Shown in pieces: positions 1-13,514 of a DNA stretch of 64,000 bases. A program made the translations under genes and the position numbers. Below the pieces are notes generated by a model that was not told where the DNA came from, searched no databases, and worked only from the letters and a program-made list of their open reading frames with translations. The stretch's first letter is position 1. The number at the start of each line of letters is the position of its first letter. The DNA is taken from positions 2,501-66,500 of the forward strand of contig JAKOGI010000142.1 in the NCBI GenBank assembly GCA_029747015.1, given 5' to 3'. Origin of the DNA: Carnegiea gigantea (lineage: Eukaryota; Streptophyta; Magnoliopsida; Caryophyllales; Cactaceae).

Positions 1-1553
<1,553 letters not shown>

Positions 1554-2188
1554 TGCCCTTTTAGATTCATGTTCATGGTTGTACTCTTTTTCTAATAAAA
1601 TATTTTCGTTACAACAGTTGATCTTTTGCATGAGATGGGACAACCAAAAGGTCCAGAACAGGATGAATATGCATGTCTGCATTTTACTAGCTTTGAAAAT
1701 TATGAACCCTTTTTATGAACCCTTGATTATTCAAATTCAACAAGAAACTTTACGACAATAGCGAAAGCTCCCAGAGTGAGTCTCTGTTTTTATGGGGTCT
1801 CGAACAACAAAGAGAAAAACTTCATTGATCTCTGAAAAAGCTATCCAACATCCCAACAATCTGAAGAAGCTGCGCGCTTGACTTCAATTGATAAATCAAT
1901 GCTCCAAATATTCGATGACGGCTACAATTTATACTAAGAGAAAAGAATACAATTTGATCTGTTTCAATGTGAAATCAGAGCAAACGATACAGTATGCTCA
2001 AAGATTTTGTAAAATTTTATGTACCTTGAGCTTCCCAAATCTCGCCTCCGGAAGATCCATACTGGCTTGTCGATGTTGGTGGAATATCCTAGAAGAAAAA
2101 GAGCATCTACTTCATCCTACTGAAAACCTCTAAACCACCATTTTTCCAGACAGCTAAAACTGAATCACCTACACACATATCCTGGGTC
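1554..2188. other. Unique intergenic sequence; 3' flank of the KCS gene
   Basis: Non-repetitive sequence between the microsatellite and the stop codon of the minus-strand ketoacyl-CoA synthase. The part next to 2188 should hold that gene's 3' UTR. I see no clear AATAAA on the minus strand and no convincing coding frame. The plus-strand frames of 60-81 codons match nothing I recognise. Confidence 0.5.
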
Positions 2189-3757
2189 TCAGAATGGAGA
2201 AGTCAATGGAACATTGACTGGAAACTTTTGGATCTCATCTGTCCATGGATTCTTCTCCTTGGCGGGGTTTATAGTTCGTAGAGCCTTCCAAACTGCACTA
2301 TTGCACTTGAAACCTGACCCAAATGCAATCTGCCATACCCGATCTCCCCTCTTCATCCTGCCCTTAGCTTCTGAATAAGCCAGTTCATACCATAGAGAGC
2401 TACTTGAAGTGTTGCCAAACCGGTAGAGGGTCATCCTTGATGGCTCCATGTGCCGCTCGCTGAGCTGCAAGTTCTTTTCTAACTCATCAAGCACGGCTCT
2501 TCCTCCAGCATGAATGCAAAAATGGTCAAAAGCCAACTTGAAATCGGGAATGTAGGGCTTGATCTTCATACTGAAGAGCTTCTTGCCTATTAGAGTTGCC
2601 AGGAAGAGCAATTGCTCGGACATTGGAAGAACAAGAGGCCCTAACGTAGTAATGTTGATCTTCAAAGCATCACCGGCAACAGCCATCAGTTCTTTGGAGA
2701 GGGAAACACCAATCTTCCCCTTGGAGTCCTCTTGTTGGTACACACAAGAAAAGCACTTGTCATCCGAACCCTTGTGCGTCCTCACAGTATGGACCAATTG
2801 GTACTTTGATCTTCTCTTATCCGATCTTTTGTTGGAAAGGAGTATTGCAGCTCCACCAACTCTAAACAAGCAATTTGGGAGAAGCATCGAACGTTCATTG
2901 CCCATGTACCAATTCAAAGTGATGTTTTCAGTGCTAACAACCAAAGCATACGAGTTGGGTTGAACTTGAAGGAGTTGCTTAGCAAGATCAATTGAAATGA
3001 CACCAGCACTACAACCCATCCCACCCAAGTTGTAGCTCACGATATTCCCTCGCAGCTTGTAATGGTTCACAATCATAGCTGAGAGTGAAGGGGTAGGGTT
3101 GAACAAGCTACAATTCACAACCAAAATCCCAATATCCTTGGGTTTCACATTAGTCTTGGCTAAAAGCTCGTCAATGGCACCAAACATCACCTCTTCTGCC
3201 TCCTTCCTGGCAGACTCCATCGAGGGGCTAGGAGGTGAATTATGAAGAGTCTCAGGAAGGTAACTATCGTCACCAAGGCCAGACCTCTCGAGAATTCTCC
3301 TCTGAAAATCTAGAATTTGATCAGAAAATGCACCAGTTAACTGGGATTTCTCCATGAAATAGGACCTTGAACACTTCAGGGATTCATTCGGCTTGTAGCA
3401 TGAGAAGTTCACAAGGTAAACAGGACGAGGGCATGTCACAAAGTATATAGTAGACAAGAACACAATGAGAGTTGAGCATATAATCACAGAGATGAGGTTG
3501 TATTGAAGATGCTCCCAAAGCAAATACAGGTCTTCAAGTGAGATTGTAGACAGATGGGCAGCATGTAAGACTACAAGAGGAAGGAGAAAAAGATACATCC
3601 CATGGGTGATAAGGTAATGGTAGCCAAGTTTGACATACTTCAACCTCACAGATTGCTTAAAATCAGGAAGCTTTCTTGATGATGGCAACGACGACGATGA
3701 GGATGGGGCAGTTGTTGATGGTGGGATCAGTGTGATTGTGGATTTCTCTTCAGCCAT
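2189..3757 (-). CDS. KCS11: 3-ketoacyl-CoA synthase, KCS11-like
   Basis: Condensing enzyme of the ER fatty-acid elongase. It joins malonyl-CoA to a long-chain acyl-CoA in the first step of very-long-chain fatty acid synthesis, which feeds waxes, suberin and sphingolipids. The protein is 522 residues from the ATG at 3757. The frame stays open four codons upstream only to a GTG, so the ATG is the start. A Ser/Pro-rich N-terminus (about 1-28) is followed by two membrane segments (about 50-72 and 85-108), then the FAE1/KCS condensing domain and the ACP-synthase III C-terminal domain. The expected triad is present: Cys249 in GMGCSAG, His416 in CIHAGG, Asn449 in RFGNTSS, with spacing close to that of FAE1 (His-Asn spacing identical). 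[20 protein letters not shown] and the THGMYLFL segment point to the KCS11 branch rather than KCS4 or KCS9 (family knowledge from memory). Single coding exon. Substrate chain length cannot be read from the sequence. Confidence 0.95.
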   Translation of the reverse strand: MAEEKSTITLIPPSTTAPSSSSSLPSSRKLPDFKQSVRLKYVKLGYHYLITHGMYLFLLPLVVLHAAHLSTISLEDLYLLWEHLQYNLISVIICSTLIVFLSTIYFVTCPRPVYLVNFSCYKPNESLKCSRSYFMEKSQLTGAFSDQILDFQRRILERSGLGDDSYLPETLHNSPPSPSMESARKEAEEVMFGAIDELLAKTNVKPKDIGILVVNCSLFNPTPSLSAMIVNHYKLRGNIVSYNLGGMGCSAGVISIDLAKQLLQVQPNSYALVVSTENITLNWYMGNERSMLLPNCLFRVGGAAILLSNKRSDKRRSKYQLVHTVRTHKGSDDKCFSCVYQQEDSKGKIGVSLSKELMAVAGDALKINITTLGPLVLPMSEQLLFLATLIGKKLFSMKIKPYIPDFKLAFDHFCIHAGGRAVLDELEKNLQLSERHMEPSRMTLYRFGNTSSSSLWYELAYSEAKGRMKRGDRVWQIAFGSGFKCNSAVWKALRTINPAKEKNPWTDEIQKFPVNVPLTSPF

Positions 3758-3770
3758 TTTCTTCCTCACC

Positions 3771-4533
3771 CTATTTGAGAATTAACATGATGGAATTAGA
3801 CTCCAACCATACACCAAGCCAATCATTATGACCCTTACCATGCCAAATGCTGAAATGCATGAATTTATACTGCAAAAAATATCTTTTGGAAATGCAAAAT
3901 ATGTTTATTATGAATTCGAGATTCAATTCAACGAAATTGCTCAATTTTAAGTAATATTTTCACCTTTTATTTTGTTTTTTTTTTTTCGGGAACCAGTAAT
4001 CTTTTTACTTTAAGATTCATAAAACCCCAGAAACCCTCAACAAAACAAGTTGGGATCTATGTGCAAACTCTTCCTCTGAATTACCCAATCCTAATTCATG
4101 ACCCTCAAAATTGACTTCCAGAATGGTGGGCGTCTATCCATGTACTCTTTAGTCTCTTTTTCTCTGAGATTCTCTTAATCCCAGAAACCCTCAAGCCAAC
4201 AATTTAGATTTATGTGAAAATCAACCCTTGAATTTCATTAGCGGGAAAAAGGAACCCATATAATTCCTCGAGAAAAATGAGAATTTAAACCCCTAAAATA
4301 TTGCATCTTACATACAATATAGTCAGTCTCAACAACATGATCAAATTAAATTACATGCAATCTTAACAACACAACTTGATTTTACACTAGAAAATCCAAA
4401 TCCCAGCACACATTGAGACTGCCCAGATTAGAAATCAATGCAAAACCCATACTAACACTCCCTAAGAACATGGAATGGCAGATGAAAAAAAAAAAAAAAG
4501 AAAATCAGAGAAAACCCAGATGGGAAAACTAAC
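3771..4533 (-). other. Predicted leader intron of the KCS gene
   Basis: Read on the minus strand, a good donor (GAG|GTTAGT, first intron base 4533) lies at the end of a pyrimidine-rich leader. An acceptor (CAAATAG, last intron base 3771) lies 13 bases before the ATG. KCS genes often carry an intron in the 5' UTR. Splicing has not been shown; an unspliced leader is the alternative. Confidence 0.5.
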
Positions 4534-4705
4534 CTCAGAGCTATGGTGGGGAAAATCCCACCAATCCGCAAAAATCGCAGAATTCTGAAACGGCCCCCAA
4601 ATTGATGAAAAGGAAGAACCCTAGACTGTGCACAGAACCAAAGAACTGGGGTAGGGTGTGAGGAGAGAAAATGGAATTGAAAAATGAAAAAAGCTATTTT
4701 TAGAC
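4534..4705 (-). other. Probable 5' leader exon of the KCS gene
   Basis: On the minus strand this reads as a T/C-rich leader without any ATG, ending at the predicted donor at 4533/4534. The 5' limit is set only from the TATA box about 30 bases upstream and is approximate. Confidence 0.45.
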
Positions 4706-4730
4706 AAAAAAAAAAATCACTGAAATGTAA

Positions 4731-4742
4731 ATATATATAAAG
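4731..4742 (-). promoter_or_regulatory. TATA box of the KCS gene
   Basis: On the minus strand a CACTTTATATATATTTAC context lies about 30 bases upstream of the inferred leader start. The G/C-richer stretch at 4800-4855 lies just upstream and may hold proximal elements. Assigned by position and sequence only. Confidence 0.45.
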
Positions 4743-4859
4743 TGAGTGGAGAAGATAATGGGTAGCCACTGATAACTAAGCTCAGATTTGAGGGATTCTC
4801 CGAAGTTCATTGTGGGCACCCGGGAAAGAGGGAGACTGTGAGCGCGGCGGCCATGACTC

Positions 4860-5935
4860 ACTTGGAAATCATTCACGAGTGTTCTTTGACTATGACTTTG
4901 CCTTCTTTCTTACTTAACTTTTTTGCTTTGGTACTTTTCCTTTTTCTATATTATTGAACCACTTTTGAGTTATTTGTGTACAAAATAATAAATTATATAA
5001 TAGGAGAGGATTATATATTTGAATTCTTGCACATGTTACTATTTTTTTTTCCTTACTTTTTTAAAGCACATCATCCATTTTCATGACTTTTGTTTTAAAA
5101 AAAAATTTTTTTAGTTCATTTTATACTACGTCGGATGTGAATGTATAATGTAAGTCTTATTATATGTATTATGTAGGTTATAATTTGAGCCTTTGACTTC
5201 AAAAAAAATTACAACAAATTAATCTATGCACAAAAAAAAAAAATTCTATAAAGATTATTTTTTAGGTATTTTAAAATCGATTACATTATCTATAGGAGTG
5301 AAGTTATTTATATAAAAGAATGTCATAATTCTATTTAAAAGGGATTTATATCACATGTGTTATTTGACTTGTTGTACATCAAAGTTAGTATCTAATTCAC
5401 ATACGGCGTGGATTTTGTTGAATTTATGCTGCTCTATTTAAACCACCTTTTTCTATTATGAAGCATGATACTTTTCGAGCAAGTTTTTGTATTATTACTC
5501 AAAATATCACATATTTACCAATGGAAATAACGTGTCAAATAGGAGAGCTTAGGCACAATTGTCACTCTAGGCAAAAATCAGATAGCTATTATGTCAATCA
5601 ACTTAATTCTTTTTTTTAATAAGGTACGAATATTGATGTTGATGGAATTTGAACATAGACTCCTAGTTGTTCAGCCTTTTTTTTATTTTTCCCTTTAATT
5701 ATGTTTTATTTACTATGCCTACTCCCCCCCACCCCCCAAAAAAAAGTCCCTAATAATAATGATAGGGATTGTTAATTTTCAATTTTTTTTCCTTAATTTC
5801 ATTTTTGAAAAGAGGGGGGCGGGGAACAGTTAACTTAAAGAAAGGTAATCATTTGCATTATTTTTTTTTTTTTGAAGGATGCAATAAAAAAAAGTTACCC
5901 ACATTGAATATTGGGCTAATAGTATGTTCCCATAT
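4860..5935. other. AT-rich intergenic sequence
   Basis: I see no gene. The stretch has A/T homopolymers, a C-run near 5725 and a G-run near 5815. A fragment at about 5630-5670 resembles the B-box side of a degraded SINE. Confidence 0.5.
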
Positions 5936-5938
5936 TTA

Positions 5939-6230
5939 GAATCTGTCCTTTTCGTTGGTTTTTTTAATTTATTAATTTCAATTTACTTCAATCCACTTCA
6001 ATCTACTTCAATCTTTTTAACCTACTCTAATAAAAAAATACAAATTTCAATCCAGTTTAACTCACGTCAACCAACTTCAACATACTTCAACCCACTTCCT
6101 TCAAAATTTTATTGTCACTATTTTAACCAACTTCAAAATAATAAAAAATACCAACTTCAACTCACTTCAATGTATCTCAATCAACTTCGCCCTTTTATCA
6201 ATTCAATTTATCAACGAAAAGGGCAGACTG
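5939..6230. mobile_element. Harbinger-like MITE with 10-bp TTCAA repeats (copy 1)
   Basis: 292-bp element. Inverted ends CTGTCCTTTTCGTTGG and CCAACGAAAAGGGCAGACTG are flanked by TTA on both sides (5936-5938 and 6231-6233). The interior is a chain of about ten-base motifs of the form yACTTCAAyC, all on the plus strand, broken by short A-rich blocks. No coding capacity. TTA duplication plus inverted ends fits a PIF/Harbinger (Tourist-type) non-autonomous element. Confidence 0.75.
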
Positions 6231-6233
6231 TTA

Positions 6234-7200
6234 GTTAGGTCATGCCAATACATGAACTATGGCCCAATGTGGGCGAATTAGGGCCTGATGGCCCACTTCT
6301 CATGACTGTGACAAACCCAATTGGCGTTCATGTGTGAACCAACTTGAGCCCAGAAATCATAAAATCCGCAAATTGTGTAGAAATCAGAATATTCGATCAC
6401 TGCCCAAATTCACTAGTCACTACGGGATGAGCTACACTCTGTGTAACTCTTAGCTCCCTAATTACTTTTAGCTAATTTTCCTCAACATTTGACTAAGCAA
6501 ATATTTTTCGCATAATTAGTAAACACTAAACTTCGAACTTAGGTAGTGTTTGGTTATAAGAAAAATAATTATCTCAAAAAATGACTTTTCAATTTTCCGT
6601 TATTTGGCATACAAAATGATGGAAAACTGTTTTCTAGGGAAAATGATTTTCCTTCCAGTGGAGGAAAATGATTTCCCTTAGGAGAAGTTAGGAAGTTGAT
6701 TTTCTCTCTTCAACTCTTTGACGATATAATCGGCCGAAATTTAAGTGTAAAATTCAATTTCAATGGTTTGGATTGAAACTTGATTATAATGTAATGTCAT
6801 AGGAGCACAATCCCTACTGCCGTTGTTGTTGTCGTCATTTATGTCGACATCTACTAATCACTAATTAATTATCATGTTGAAGATAGGAATGCGGCGAAAC
6901 CGAGCACTCATCGAGCCCTTGGATTCGACTCGTCAAAGCTCGACTGGGGCTCAGTTTGACTCAATCAATTCATTTTTTCTCATACGCTTGTATAGAAAGT
7001 ATAAAATTACTGTCATAATCAACAAAATCTTATTTCGATGCTTGGAAGCATTTTGGTCCATCTATCAACATTTAATTTTTATTCTACAGGAGAAAAAAAG
7101 GGAGAGTAGAAATTATAAGTTACCTTGATTGGTGGTCAAATTAGCAATATTGTTGTCGAGTTTTGAAATCTAGACTTTGGGGTAGGGATGTGGATTCAAA
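6234..7200. repeat. Left copy of a diverged local duplication
   Basis: Matches 8130-9170 in the same order. Paired segments include TTTGACTAAGCA near 6488 with TTTGACAAAGCA near 8383, a shared GCATTTTGGTCC block (7048 and 8978), and the TTGGTGGTCA region after it (7130 and 9090). Similarity is patchy, so the duplication is old. The MITE-like insert at 6540-6695 is absent from the other copy. Any frames here are not conserved in the partner copy. Confidence 0.5.
6540..6695. repeat. MITE-like fragment rich in GGAAAATGATTTTCC palindromes
   Basis: Begins TAGGTAGTGTTTGGTTATAA and continues with self-complementary runs of GGAAAA and TTTTCC. The same beginning and composition recur at 63083, so this is a dispersed family. 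It interrupts the left copy of the local duplication, so it inserted after that duplication. Confidence 0.45.
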
Positions 7201-7454
7201 ATTGTATTCAATATTATTATTTTAGCAAAAGAAAATAGCCATGTCATATGTATCGAAGATCTATATTTTATATTTTATATTGAATATAGGGGCACGGTTG
7301 TTGTTATAATTAATTGAAGACAAATAACGATGTTTCACTATTGGTGTATAACTTCTTTTTTACACTTCCTAACTTCAGACCATTATTTCTCATGCTATAC
7401 ATGATATTATAAAGTAGTTATCACACTTAACTGATTGTATAACTAACGTAATTA

Positions 7455-7689
7455 GGGCCTGTTCTTTTCATGAGTCAATTTTCAAATACCAACTTCAACC
7501 TATTTCAATCCACTTCAATCCACTTTAACCCACTTCAACCACTTTCAGTATTTTAACCAAGTTCAATTTATCACATAAAAAAATTCAACCCACTTCAGCC
7601 CACTTCAACCTAATTCAACCTACCTCAATCTACTTCAACCCACTTCACCCTTTTACTCACCCTAATTTATCCACGAAAAGAACAAACCT
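7455..7689. mobile_element. Harbinger-like MITE with 10-bp TTCAA repeats (copy 2)
   Basis: 235 bp. The 5' end GGGCCTGTTCTTTTC and the 3' end CCACGAAAAGAACAAACCT are inverted. Identical TTA trinucleotides flank both sides (7452-7454, 7690-7692). The interior is CACTTCAACC-type ten-base direct repeats on the plus strand. The exact target duplication is the best support for this family boundary. Confidence 0.8.
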
Positions 7690-8129
7690 TTAGTAGATAA
7701 GACTATAACGTATTCTAGTATAGTAGTAGAATGATTTTGAGTTCAAATTAATCAATGCCAATATGTATGTGTTTTACTTGCATATATTTATCATCTAGAC
7801 AACGTGTTTCAAAAGGTTATAGGATTTCATTTTTTTAATCTCTTTGAATTGATCTCTCTATTTATTTAAAGAAATAAGACTGCATATATTTGAATTTCTA
7901 CAAACCTCGCAAAATTAAAGTGCATATCGAAAATTATTTAATTTGTCTACGGTATACCACTTTTAACCCACATGCATTCATGTAATATACTTCGTCAAAG
8001 TACCACCCGGAATCGGGTTTTGAAAATGTTTTTCAGCTACAATAATTCCCTAATATTAGAAGGTGTTGTTGATATTTAATTACTTTGTTCAATTTTTTAA
8101 GAGAAGGGGGAAGGGTGGGGGGTTATAGA

Positions 8130-9170
8130 AAGTTAATCATGATTATTGGGCTAATTAATTGTCCAGATTTACATTTGAGCAAAGGTCTCTCACATATATG
8201 AATCATGGGCCCCAATGGGCCAGCTAGGGCCCAACTTATCCATCCCCTCCCCCAAATATTAACTGCTATCAGGCCTCCTGTAAGAAGCAACCTAAGCCCA
8301 AGATTATGAAATGATAATACATTGAGCATGGCCACGGATTACTCTTAAAACTCGCTAAGCACGAAACTAATCTTCCTTAAACTTTGACAAAGCATACATT
8401 TCCTACATGATTAGCCAATGCTAAACTTCAAAATTAACTGTAACGTTGCAAGAGCTTCGTCGTAATCGCCATAGTTACGTTTTCGTCCTCATCTTTGTCC
8501 TCCACCAATATAATTAAGCGTCATGCCGCAGGAGCGTAATCATAACCATCATCGTCATCATCATCTCCATCCTCTTCTACCAATGTGACCAGTTCTGTGT
8601 TCCCGCAAATACCCTTCCAATCGTGATCTTGTTTGCTAGTAGCGACATCTTGCATCTTACAGTACCTTGATAGAACAGCCATAAAATTCAAATCTAAAAA
8701 ATGCTATACAGTTAAATCTCTCCTTCTCTCTATCTATAATGAGGCCTCAATTTTGAAATGCCTTGATGAATATTGGCTTGGAGAAGCCACTTTTGTCATA
8801 TATATAGGGAAGGGAAAAGTAGGTGAAAGGGTGAAACATGGAAAGGCAAAGGCATGCACGTGAGAAGTGAAGGTTAGGCTCACAAGAAGTGTGCACACCT
8901 AAAGCTAGCCTCGGTGTCTTGGCACTTGGCTCGTTAACATGTGGTCTTAACCAAGGGCTCCACCAATGATGGCTTGGAGGCATTTTGGTCCGTCCAATTC
9001 ATATTTAACCATTAAGGCCGAAAAGGAGGGGGTGGGTGGGTGGGTGAGTAAGTATAGGTGCATTGGTTGGTTGGTTGTTTGATGAAGAATGTTGGTGGTC
9101 ATACTTCATAGTTTGAATATTATGATTAGGTTTTGAAAATCTGAATTTGGAGATTTGGGAATTTTGTTTT
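8130..9170. repeat. Right copy of the diverged local duplication
   Basis: Counterpart of 6234-7200, offset by about 1.9 kb. It carries extra sequence (about 8590-8950) not seen in the left copy, and a (GGTG)n-like stretch near 9030. No gene is supported in it. Confidence 0.5.
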
Positions 9171-10470
9171 ATTTTATGATTTTTTTAATGAAAAATAAGG
9201 CTATAAATGCATAGTTATATTAGATATTTCTATCTAATATTTTATATTAGATATAATTTTGAATGTGGGACTGCACTGTCTTTATAACTGAGGAAAATGA
9301 AATTAAATATGTTTGAATAAAAGTAACTACTTGTGAAAATAAATGAGGTCCAAAATTATTGTTTTATCATAGGTTGAAAATAACATCTTACTATTTTATT
9401 TGTACATGCTATCAAATTTATATACAATAGTCGCGATCTTTATTCTCTAATTGACCATTTGTTGGTCTAAGATCTATTATATGTTAGTTAATATATTAAT
9501 GTGGTTATATGATCATATGAATGCTAAGTAATGGAAACCAACTAAATAATTTACAGTTTTAATGTATATTTAATTAATATGTTTTAAAAATTAAATAAAC
9601 TGTATGGTGGGCCCCAAATATATTCTAGCTAGAGAGTTACAGGGATTATTATAACTTATAAATTACATTTATTAAAAAGTTCCATATTAAATTTTTGTGC
9701 ATTATTATACTATTGTATGAGCCGAATCATTTTTTTGACACAATAGGAATGAAAGTTGGCAAAAAAGAAATGGAGAATAATATCCAAATGCATCCATTAG
9801 GAAAGGTCCCAATAATTTCAACATCTTCACCTACAAAAATCAACATCTTTTAAAAGCAAAATCACCTTTGAATACTTAGTGGTATATTAACCCAAAGGGA
9901 ACCCTTTAGTCCTATGTGGCATGATGACATGGCACCACATAAGCATGGCAATGGTATTCCACATTGTGCACCTGGCAGTGCACGTGCTGTGTGAGCATCC
10001 CATGAATTTGTCACGTGCATGCTTGTGTGAAAAAAATTGGGTTCTTGAGTTTTCTTCATTTCCTACCTCTCAATAGACATTTTCAAGTACTCAACAGACA
10101 TTAATGTCCAATAATACTATAGAAAATAATTAACAAGAAGTATTTATCATAGTTAATTTAACTCCACCGAAGTCGATGAAATATAAACTAAAATTAATTT
10201 GTTAATCTATTGAAAGAATAAAATAGCAACCTGTATTTGAATATCTTCAAACCTAGTAATTTAAGTTGATGTTATAGTCTCAAAAATCTTAAGTGAGCAT
10301 TGAGTGTGAACCACTACTAATTCAAGTGAAAATAAACAAACGCGAGAAACTCAGGCATATATGCACACATTTGGATTGGATCGAACTTCCAGTTTATGTA
10401 TGCTTAGGAGTAGTAAGATAAGGAAGCCTTATGGTAGAGCCCTAGTTTCTACTACTGGAGTACAAAACTA
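9171..10470. other. AT-rich intergenic sequence
   Basis: No gene, TIR or tandem repeat found. A short G/C-richer patch at 9950-10020 contains several ACGT and GTGCAC palindromes (GTGCAC, GCACGTGC, CACGTGCATG) but no gene downstream that would explain a promoter. Confidence 0.5.
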
Positions 10471-10479
10471 ATTCTCGAA

Positions 10480-11165
10480 CCTTTAAGCAGTATTTTAAAC
10501 TTTTGGTTAAGATAATTCTTGTAAATGATATTAGAGTTTTTAATTTGAGCAAGAAACCTCATGCTCAAATCTTGCATTCCCCATATTCAATATTGTGCAA
10601 GATAAGACGAAACCTTTGTAGCATCTACACTTCAAGCACAAATGATACTCACGTGAGCGGCCATCTTAGAATATAAAACCTACTCATAGGCCTCCAACCA
10701 TCAGTTTAAACTTTTGATTGCATTAGTTATTGAACATGGCACTAGAGCATTTCTGATCGAGAGGTATCATGTTCAAATCTCAACAGCTCCCATATTGATT
10801 TATTGCACATGGTAAGACGAGCCTTTGTAGCACTTACGCTTCAAGCCAAAGGGCATTCTCGTGAAGGGGTGTGCTAGAGTATAAAACCTATTCCTAAACC
10901 TGCAATCATTAGCTTAAATCGTTAGTTGAGTTGCTTCTTGAACATTAAGTTTTTGATTAAGTTGGTTCTTAAACATCTTTTTGAGTGAGAGGTCTCAAAG
11001 TTGAATCTCAATAATCCCATATTTAATATTGCGCACGCAAGATAAAGGAGCATTTATAACAACTACGTTTCAAGCCTAAAGAGCATTCACAAAGAGAGCG
11101 TTCTTAGATCTTTAACCATCAGTTTAAGTTTTGGTGAGATAGTTCTTGAACAACTGCATTTAAAG
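10480..11165 (+). repeat. About three tandem SINE-like units
   Basis: Three degenerate units repeat at intervals of about 210-230 bp, marked by CCTTTGTAGCA-type blocks at 10613, 10822 and 11051. Each unit carries CATCAGTTTAAACTTTTGGT, TTCTTGAACAT, a TGGTATCAGAGC-like box, a GTTCAAATCT-like B box and CACTTCAAGCC. A related sequence lies at 53610-54430. The boxes suggest a tRNA-derived, Pol III-type repeat. The tandem arrangement is less usual for SINEs. Confidence 0.55.
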
Positions 11166-11481
11166 CGGATAATCCGATACATATTAGACAGTTGTTTACG
11201 ACTAGTATTACCCAGCTGAAGAATAGTGTGTGAAGTTGAAGACAATGTTAGTACTTGAGAGTGACATCAATGTGAATCTAGGCTTTATGTTGGAAGGTAT
11301 CCACATGCATGTTTATGTTGAATTGATAACTTACAATATATCTCCTAAGTGGGTCCATTAATCAACTAAGTCATTACAAATATCAATAAAAATCTTTATA
11401 TGATATCATGTTCTTCTCGTTTACACTATATTTGTTACAAGATTCAGTTATAATTGTTGGGTAAAAAAAATGAATCGTTTA

Positions 11482-11640
11482 AGAACGTGTTCTTTTCGTT
11501 GGTAAATGTGCACAATTATCAATTTCTATCAATTTTTATCAATTTTTACCAATTTTTATTATTTCTCTTCAACTTTCCCCAAAAAATTCCAATAATATCC
11601 AATTGTTACCAATCTTCTGGATCATTTGAAAATATATTAA
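11482..11640. repeat. Ten-base CAATTTTTAT array behind a GTTCTTTTCGTTGG end
   Basis: Follows TTA and starts AGAACGTGTTCTTTTCGTTGG, the same end as the TTCAA MITEs. The interior is a different ten-base motif: CAATTTCTAT, CAATTTTTAT, CAATTTTTAC and so on, keeping register for about ten units. I cannot find the matching right end, so it is probably truncated. Confidence 0.5.
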
Positions 11641-11976
11641 AAGGTGTAAACTTATAAACATTGAGAACACCACTTATCAAATTATGGGGAAAAAAATTAA
11701 TCTAAAAATTTACCATATTTTAGGTAGTTAACTTAATTTTTTAATTATGAAAAATTCACAAAAATTAAACTAAAAAGATATCCTCACTCGTTTACATTTC
11801 TTACTTACATCATTCAACTTTTTTGTGATGCAAAAAAAAGGGGTTATATTATTGACTTCTCAATGAAAACACACATATCACGAGAAGTTAGATCATAGCT
11901 ATTATCTGGCCCTGCCTCCAACAATATCCTCTCCTGATGATCGATAGGTTTAAGTCGAGCTAAATCGTGGCCCCAT

Positions 11977-12215
11977 TTCTTACTAAAAAATCTGGTTTTT
12001 CCGACCGATTTTCCAATAGAAAAAGCAGTATTTTCTGTCGGAAAGAGAATTTTCCGACGGATATTCCGACCAACCGTTTCCGTCGGAATGACCACGGACA
12101 GAAAGGCGTTCCGATGAAATTAGATGTTCCGTTAAATGCAAAGAACCCTGGAAAAAATTTTCCCCAAAAAATAATTTTCCGCGGATTCCGTCGGAAATTC
12201 CGTCGGAATATTTAA
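11977..12215. mobile_element. CACTA-type transposon end
   Basis: Begins with a degenerate CACTACTAAAAAA-like terminus (CTTACTAAAAAATCTGG). It then has many copies, in both orientations, of TTCCGTCGG / CCGACGGAA, ending in TCCGTCGGAATATTTAAA. Arrays of such subterminal repeats are typical of plant CACTA (En/Spm) elements. I see no second end in the window, so it is a solo or truncated terminus. The frames on both strands here are repeat artefacts. Confidence 0.6.
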
Positions 12216-13514
12216 ATTTTATTTAAAAAATATAAAAATATGGTACCCAACTACAAAAATATTTTCCAATGCATCTAATACACAATAAATATTCATCATT
12301 GACGTTAAATTGATATTAGCATTAAATTGTGCTTAATTAATAAAAAATTATATTCTTTAACAATAAAGTACAAAATTGAGAACAATTATCATCCTAACAA
12401 ATTAACATCAACGTAACAAACCAATTATATAAATTATTAAATTTACATAATTACGTGCAAATTAATTAGACAAATTATTAAATTTAACGTATATACTTAA
12501 TTCACTGCAAATTCGTACAAATTAACGCGAGAAAACCTTCTCAAAAAGTCGACAACAAATGGTGGCAGGAAGAGGTGACAGCGGTAGGATGGCGGCAAGC
12601 GGCGGTGCTCCCTCTCTCTATCTCTCTATAGTTGTTATTGTTTCATTGTTGTAGGTATGTACATATTTTTTTCCAAAGCGAACCTTTTAATAATTAGACT
12701 AATTTTATTTAGCTATAGTTCAAGTATTTATTTATACCTTGACTGTGTTGTTCGGGAGCATAACGACATTCAGTTTGATGTGTCACTCTACCGATTCAAC
12801 CTGCAAGTGCATAAATAGATATACACATAAAAAAAAAAATACTAAATTAAAATGCTCCACGCAACTTAATTAAATTTCAATTGAGATAATTCAAGTTAAT
12901 TAACATAATGTTAGGTTCAAGCCGTTACACAGATCGTGTAAAACATTACATCCATTCAATTAGTAATAGGCAACATATCATAATAGACATTAACATTAGT
13001 TCACTTGTCGTCGGAGCTAACATTCCCACAAATACAAATGTTACAATTGCGTGCAAATAAGCCACTACATCAAATGACCACCCATCTTTAATCCATGCCT
13101 TATTTGTCAAGTTAAATATATTCAGTAAGACAGTAAACCTACTACTACATCATCATCCAACAGTTGTGCAAAGTGCAAGGTACATCCAGACACACTGTCT
13201 ATCAACTCCAAAACATAAGTCTGTATACCCGGATTTTAAGTACTGATTACCACGGTAAGCATGACACTGGGGTTGGATAAACATTGATGGTGGGTGTAAT
13301 CAGTGGACCCGAAAAATGACACAACATCGTAGACGATTGCAATTTCGCCCAAACGTGTTGGTTATACAATAACATACCTGCCACTATTACCAACCCAACA
13401 AAACACCATCAAAGCTTGCATGAAATCACATCCTACCTGTGCCTGCCACACACGAGCCATCCAACAAATCTTCAAACTCCACAATATCACCTTGGTATCT
13501 ACATCAAAATCAGC
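12216..13514. other. AT-rich sequence between two transposon relics
   Basis: No gene recognised. It may be the interior of the CACTA element or flank of the Mutator-like relic. A short G-rich patch at 12540-12620 (GGTGGCAGG, GGCGGCAAGC) followed by CTCTCT looks exon-like but has no supported frame. Confidence 0.4.

Noticed and set aside
2559..2963. 134-codon frame on the plus strand
   Set aside because: Antisense shadow of the KCS coding exon, without family similarity.
3758..3769. Four extra codons upstream of the KCS start
   Set aside because: The frame begins with GTG; the first ATG is at 3757 and the KCS family does not use GTG starts.
10740..10800. tRNA gene suggested by A- and B-box-like words
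   Set aside because: No cloverleaf can be drawn; the words belong to a degraded SINE-like repeat.
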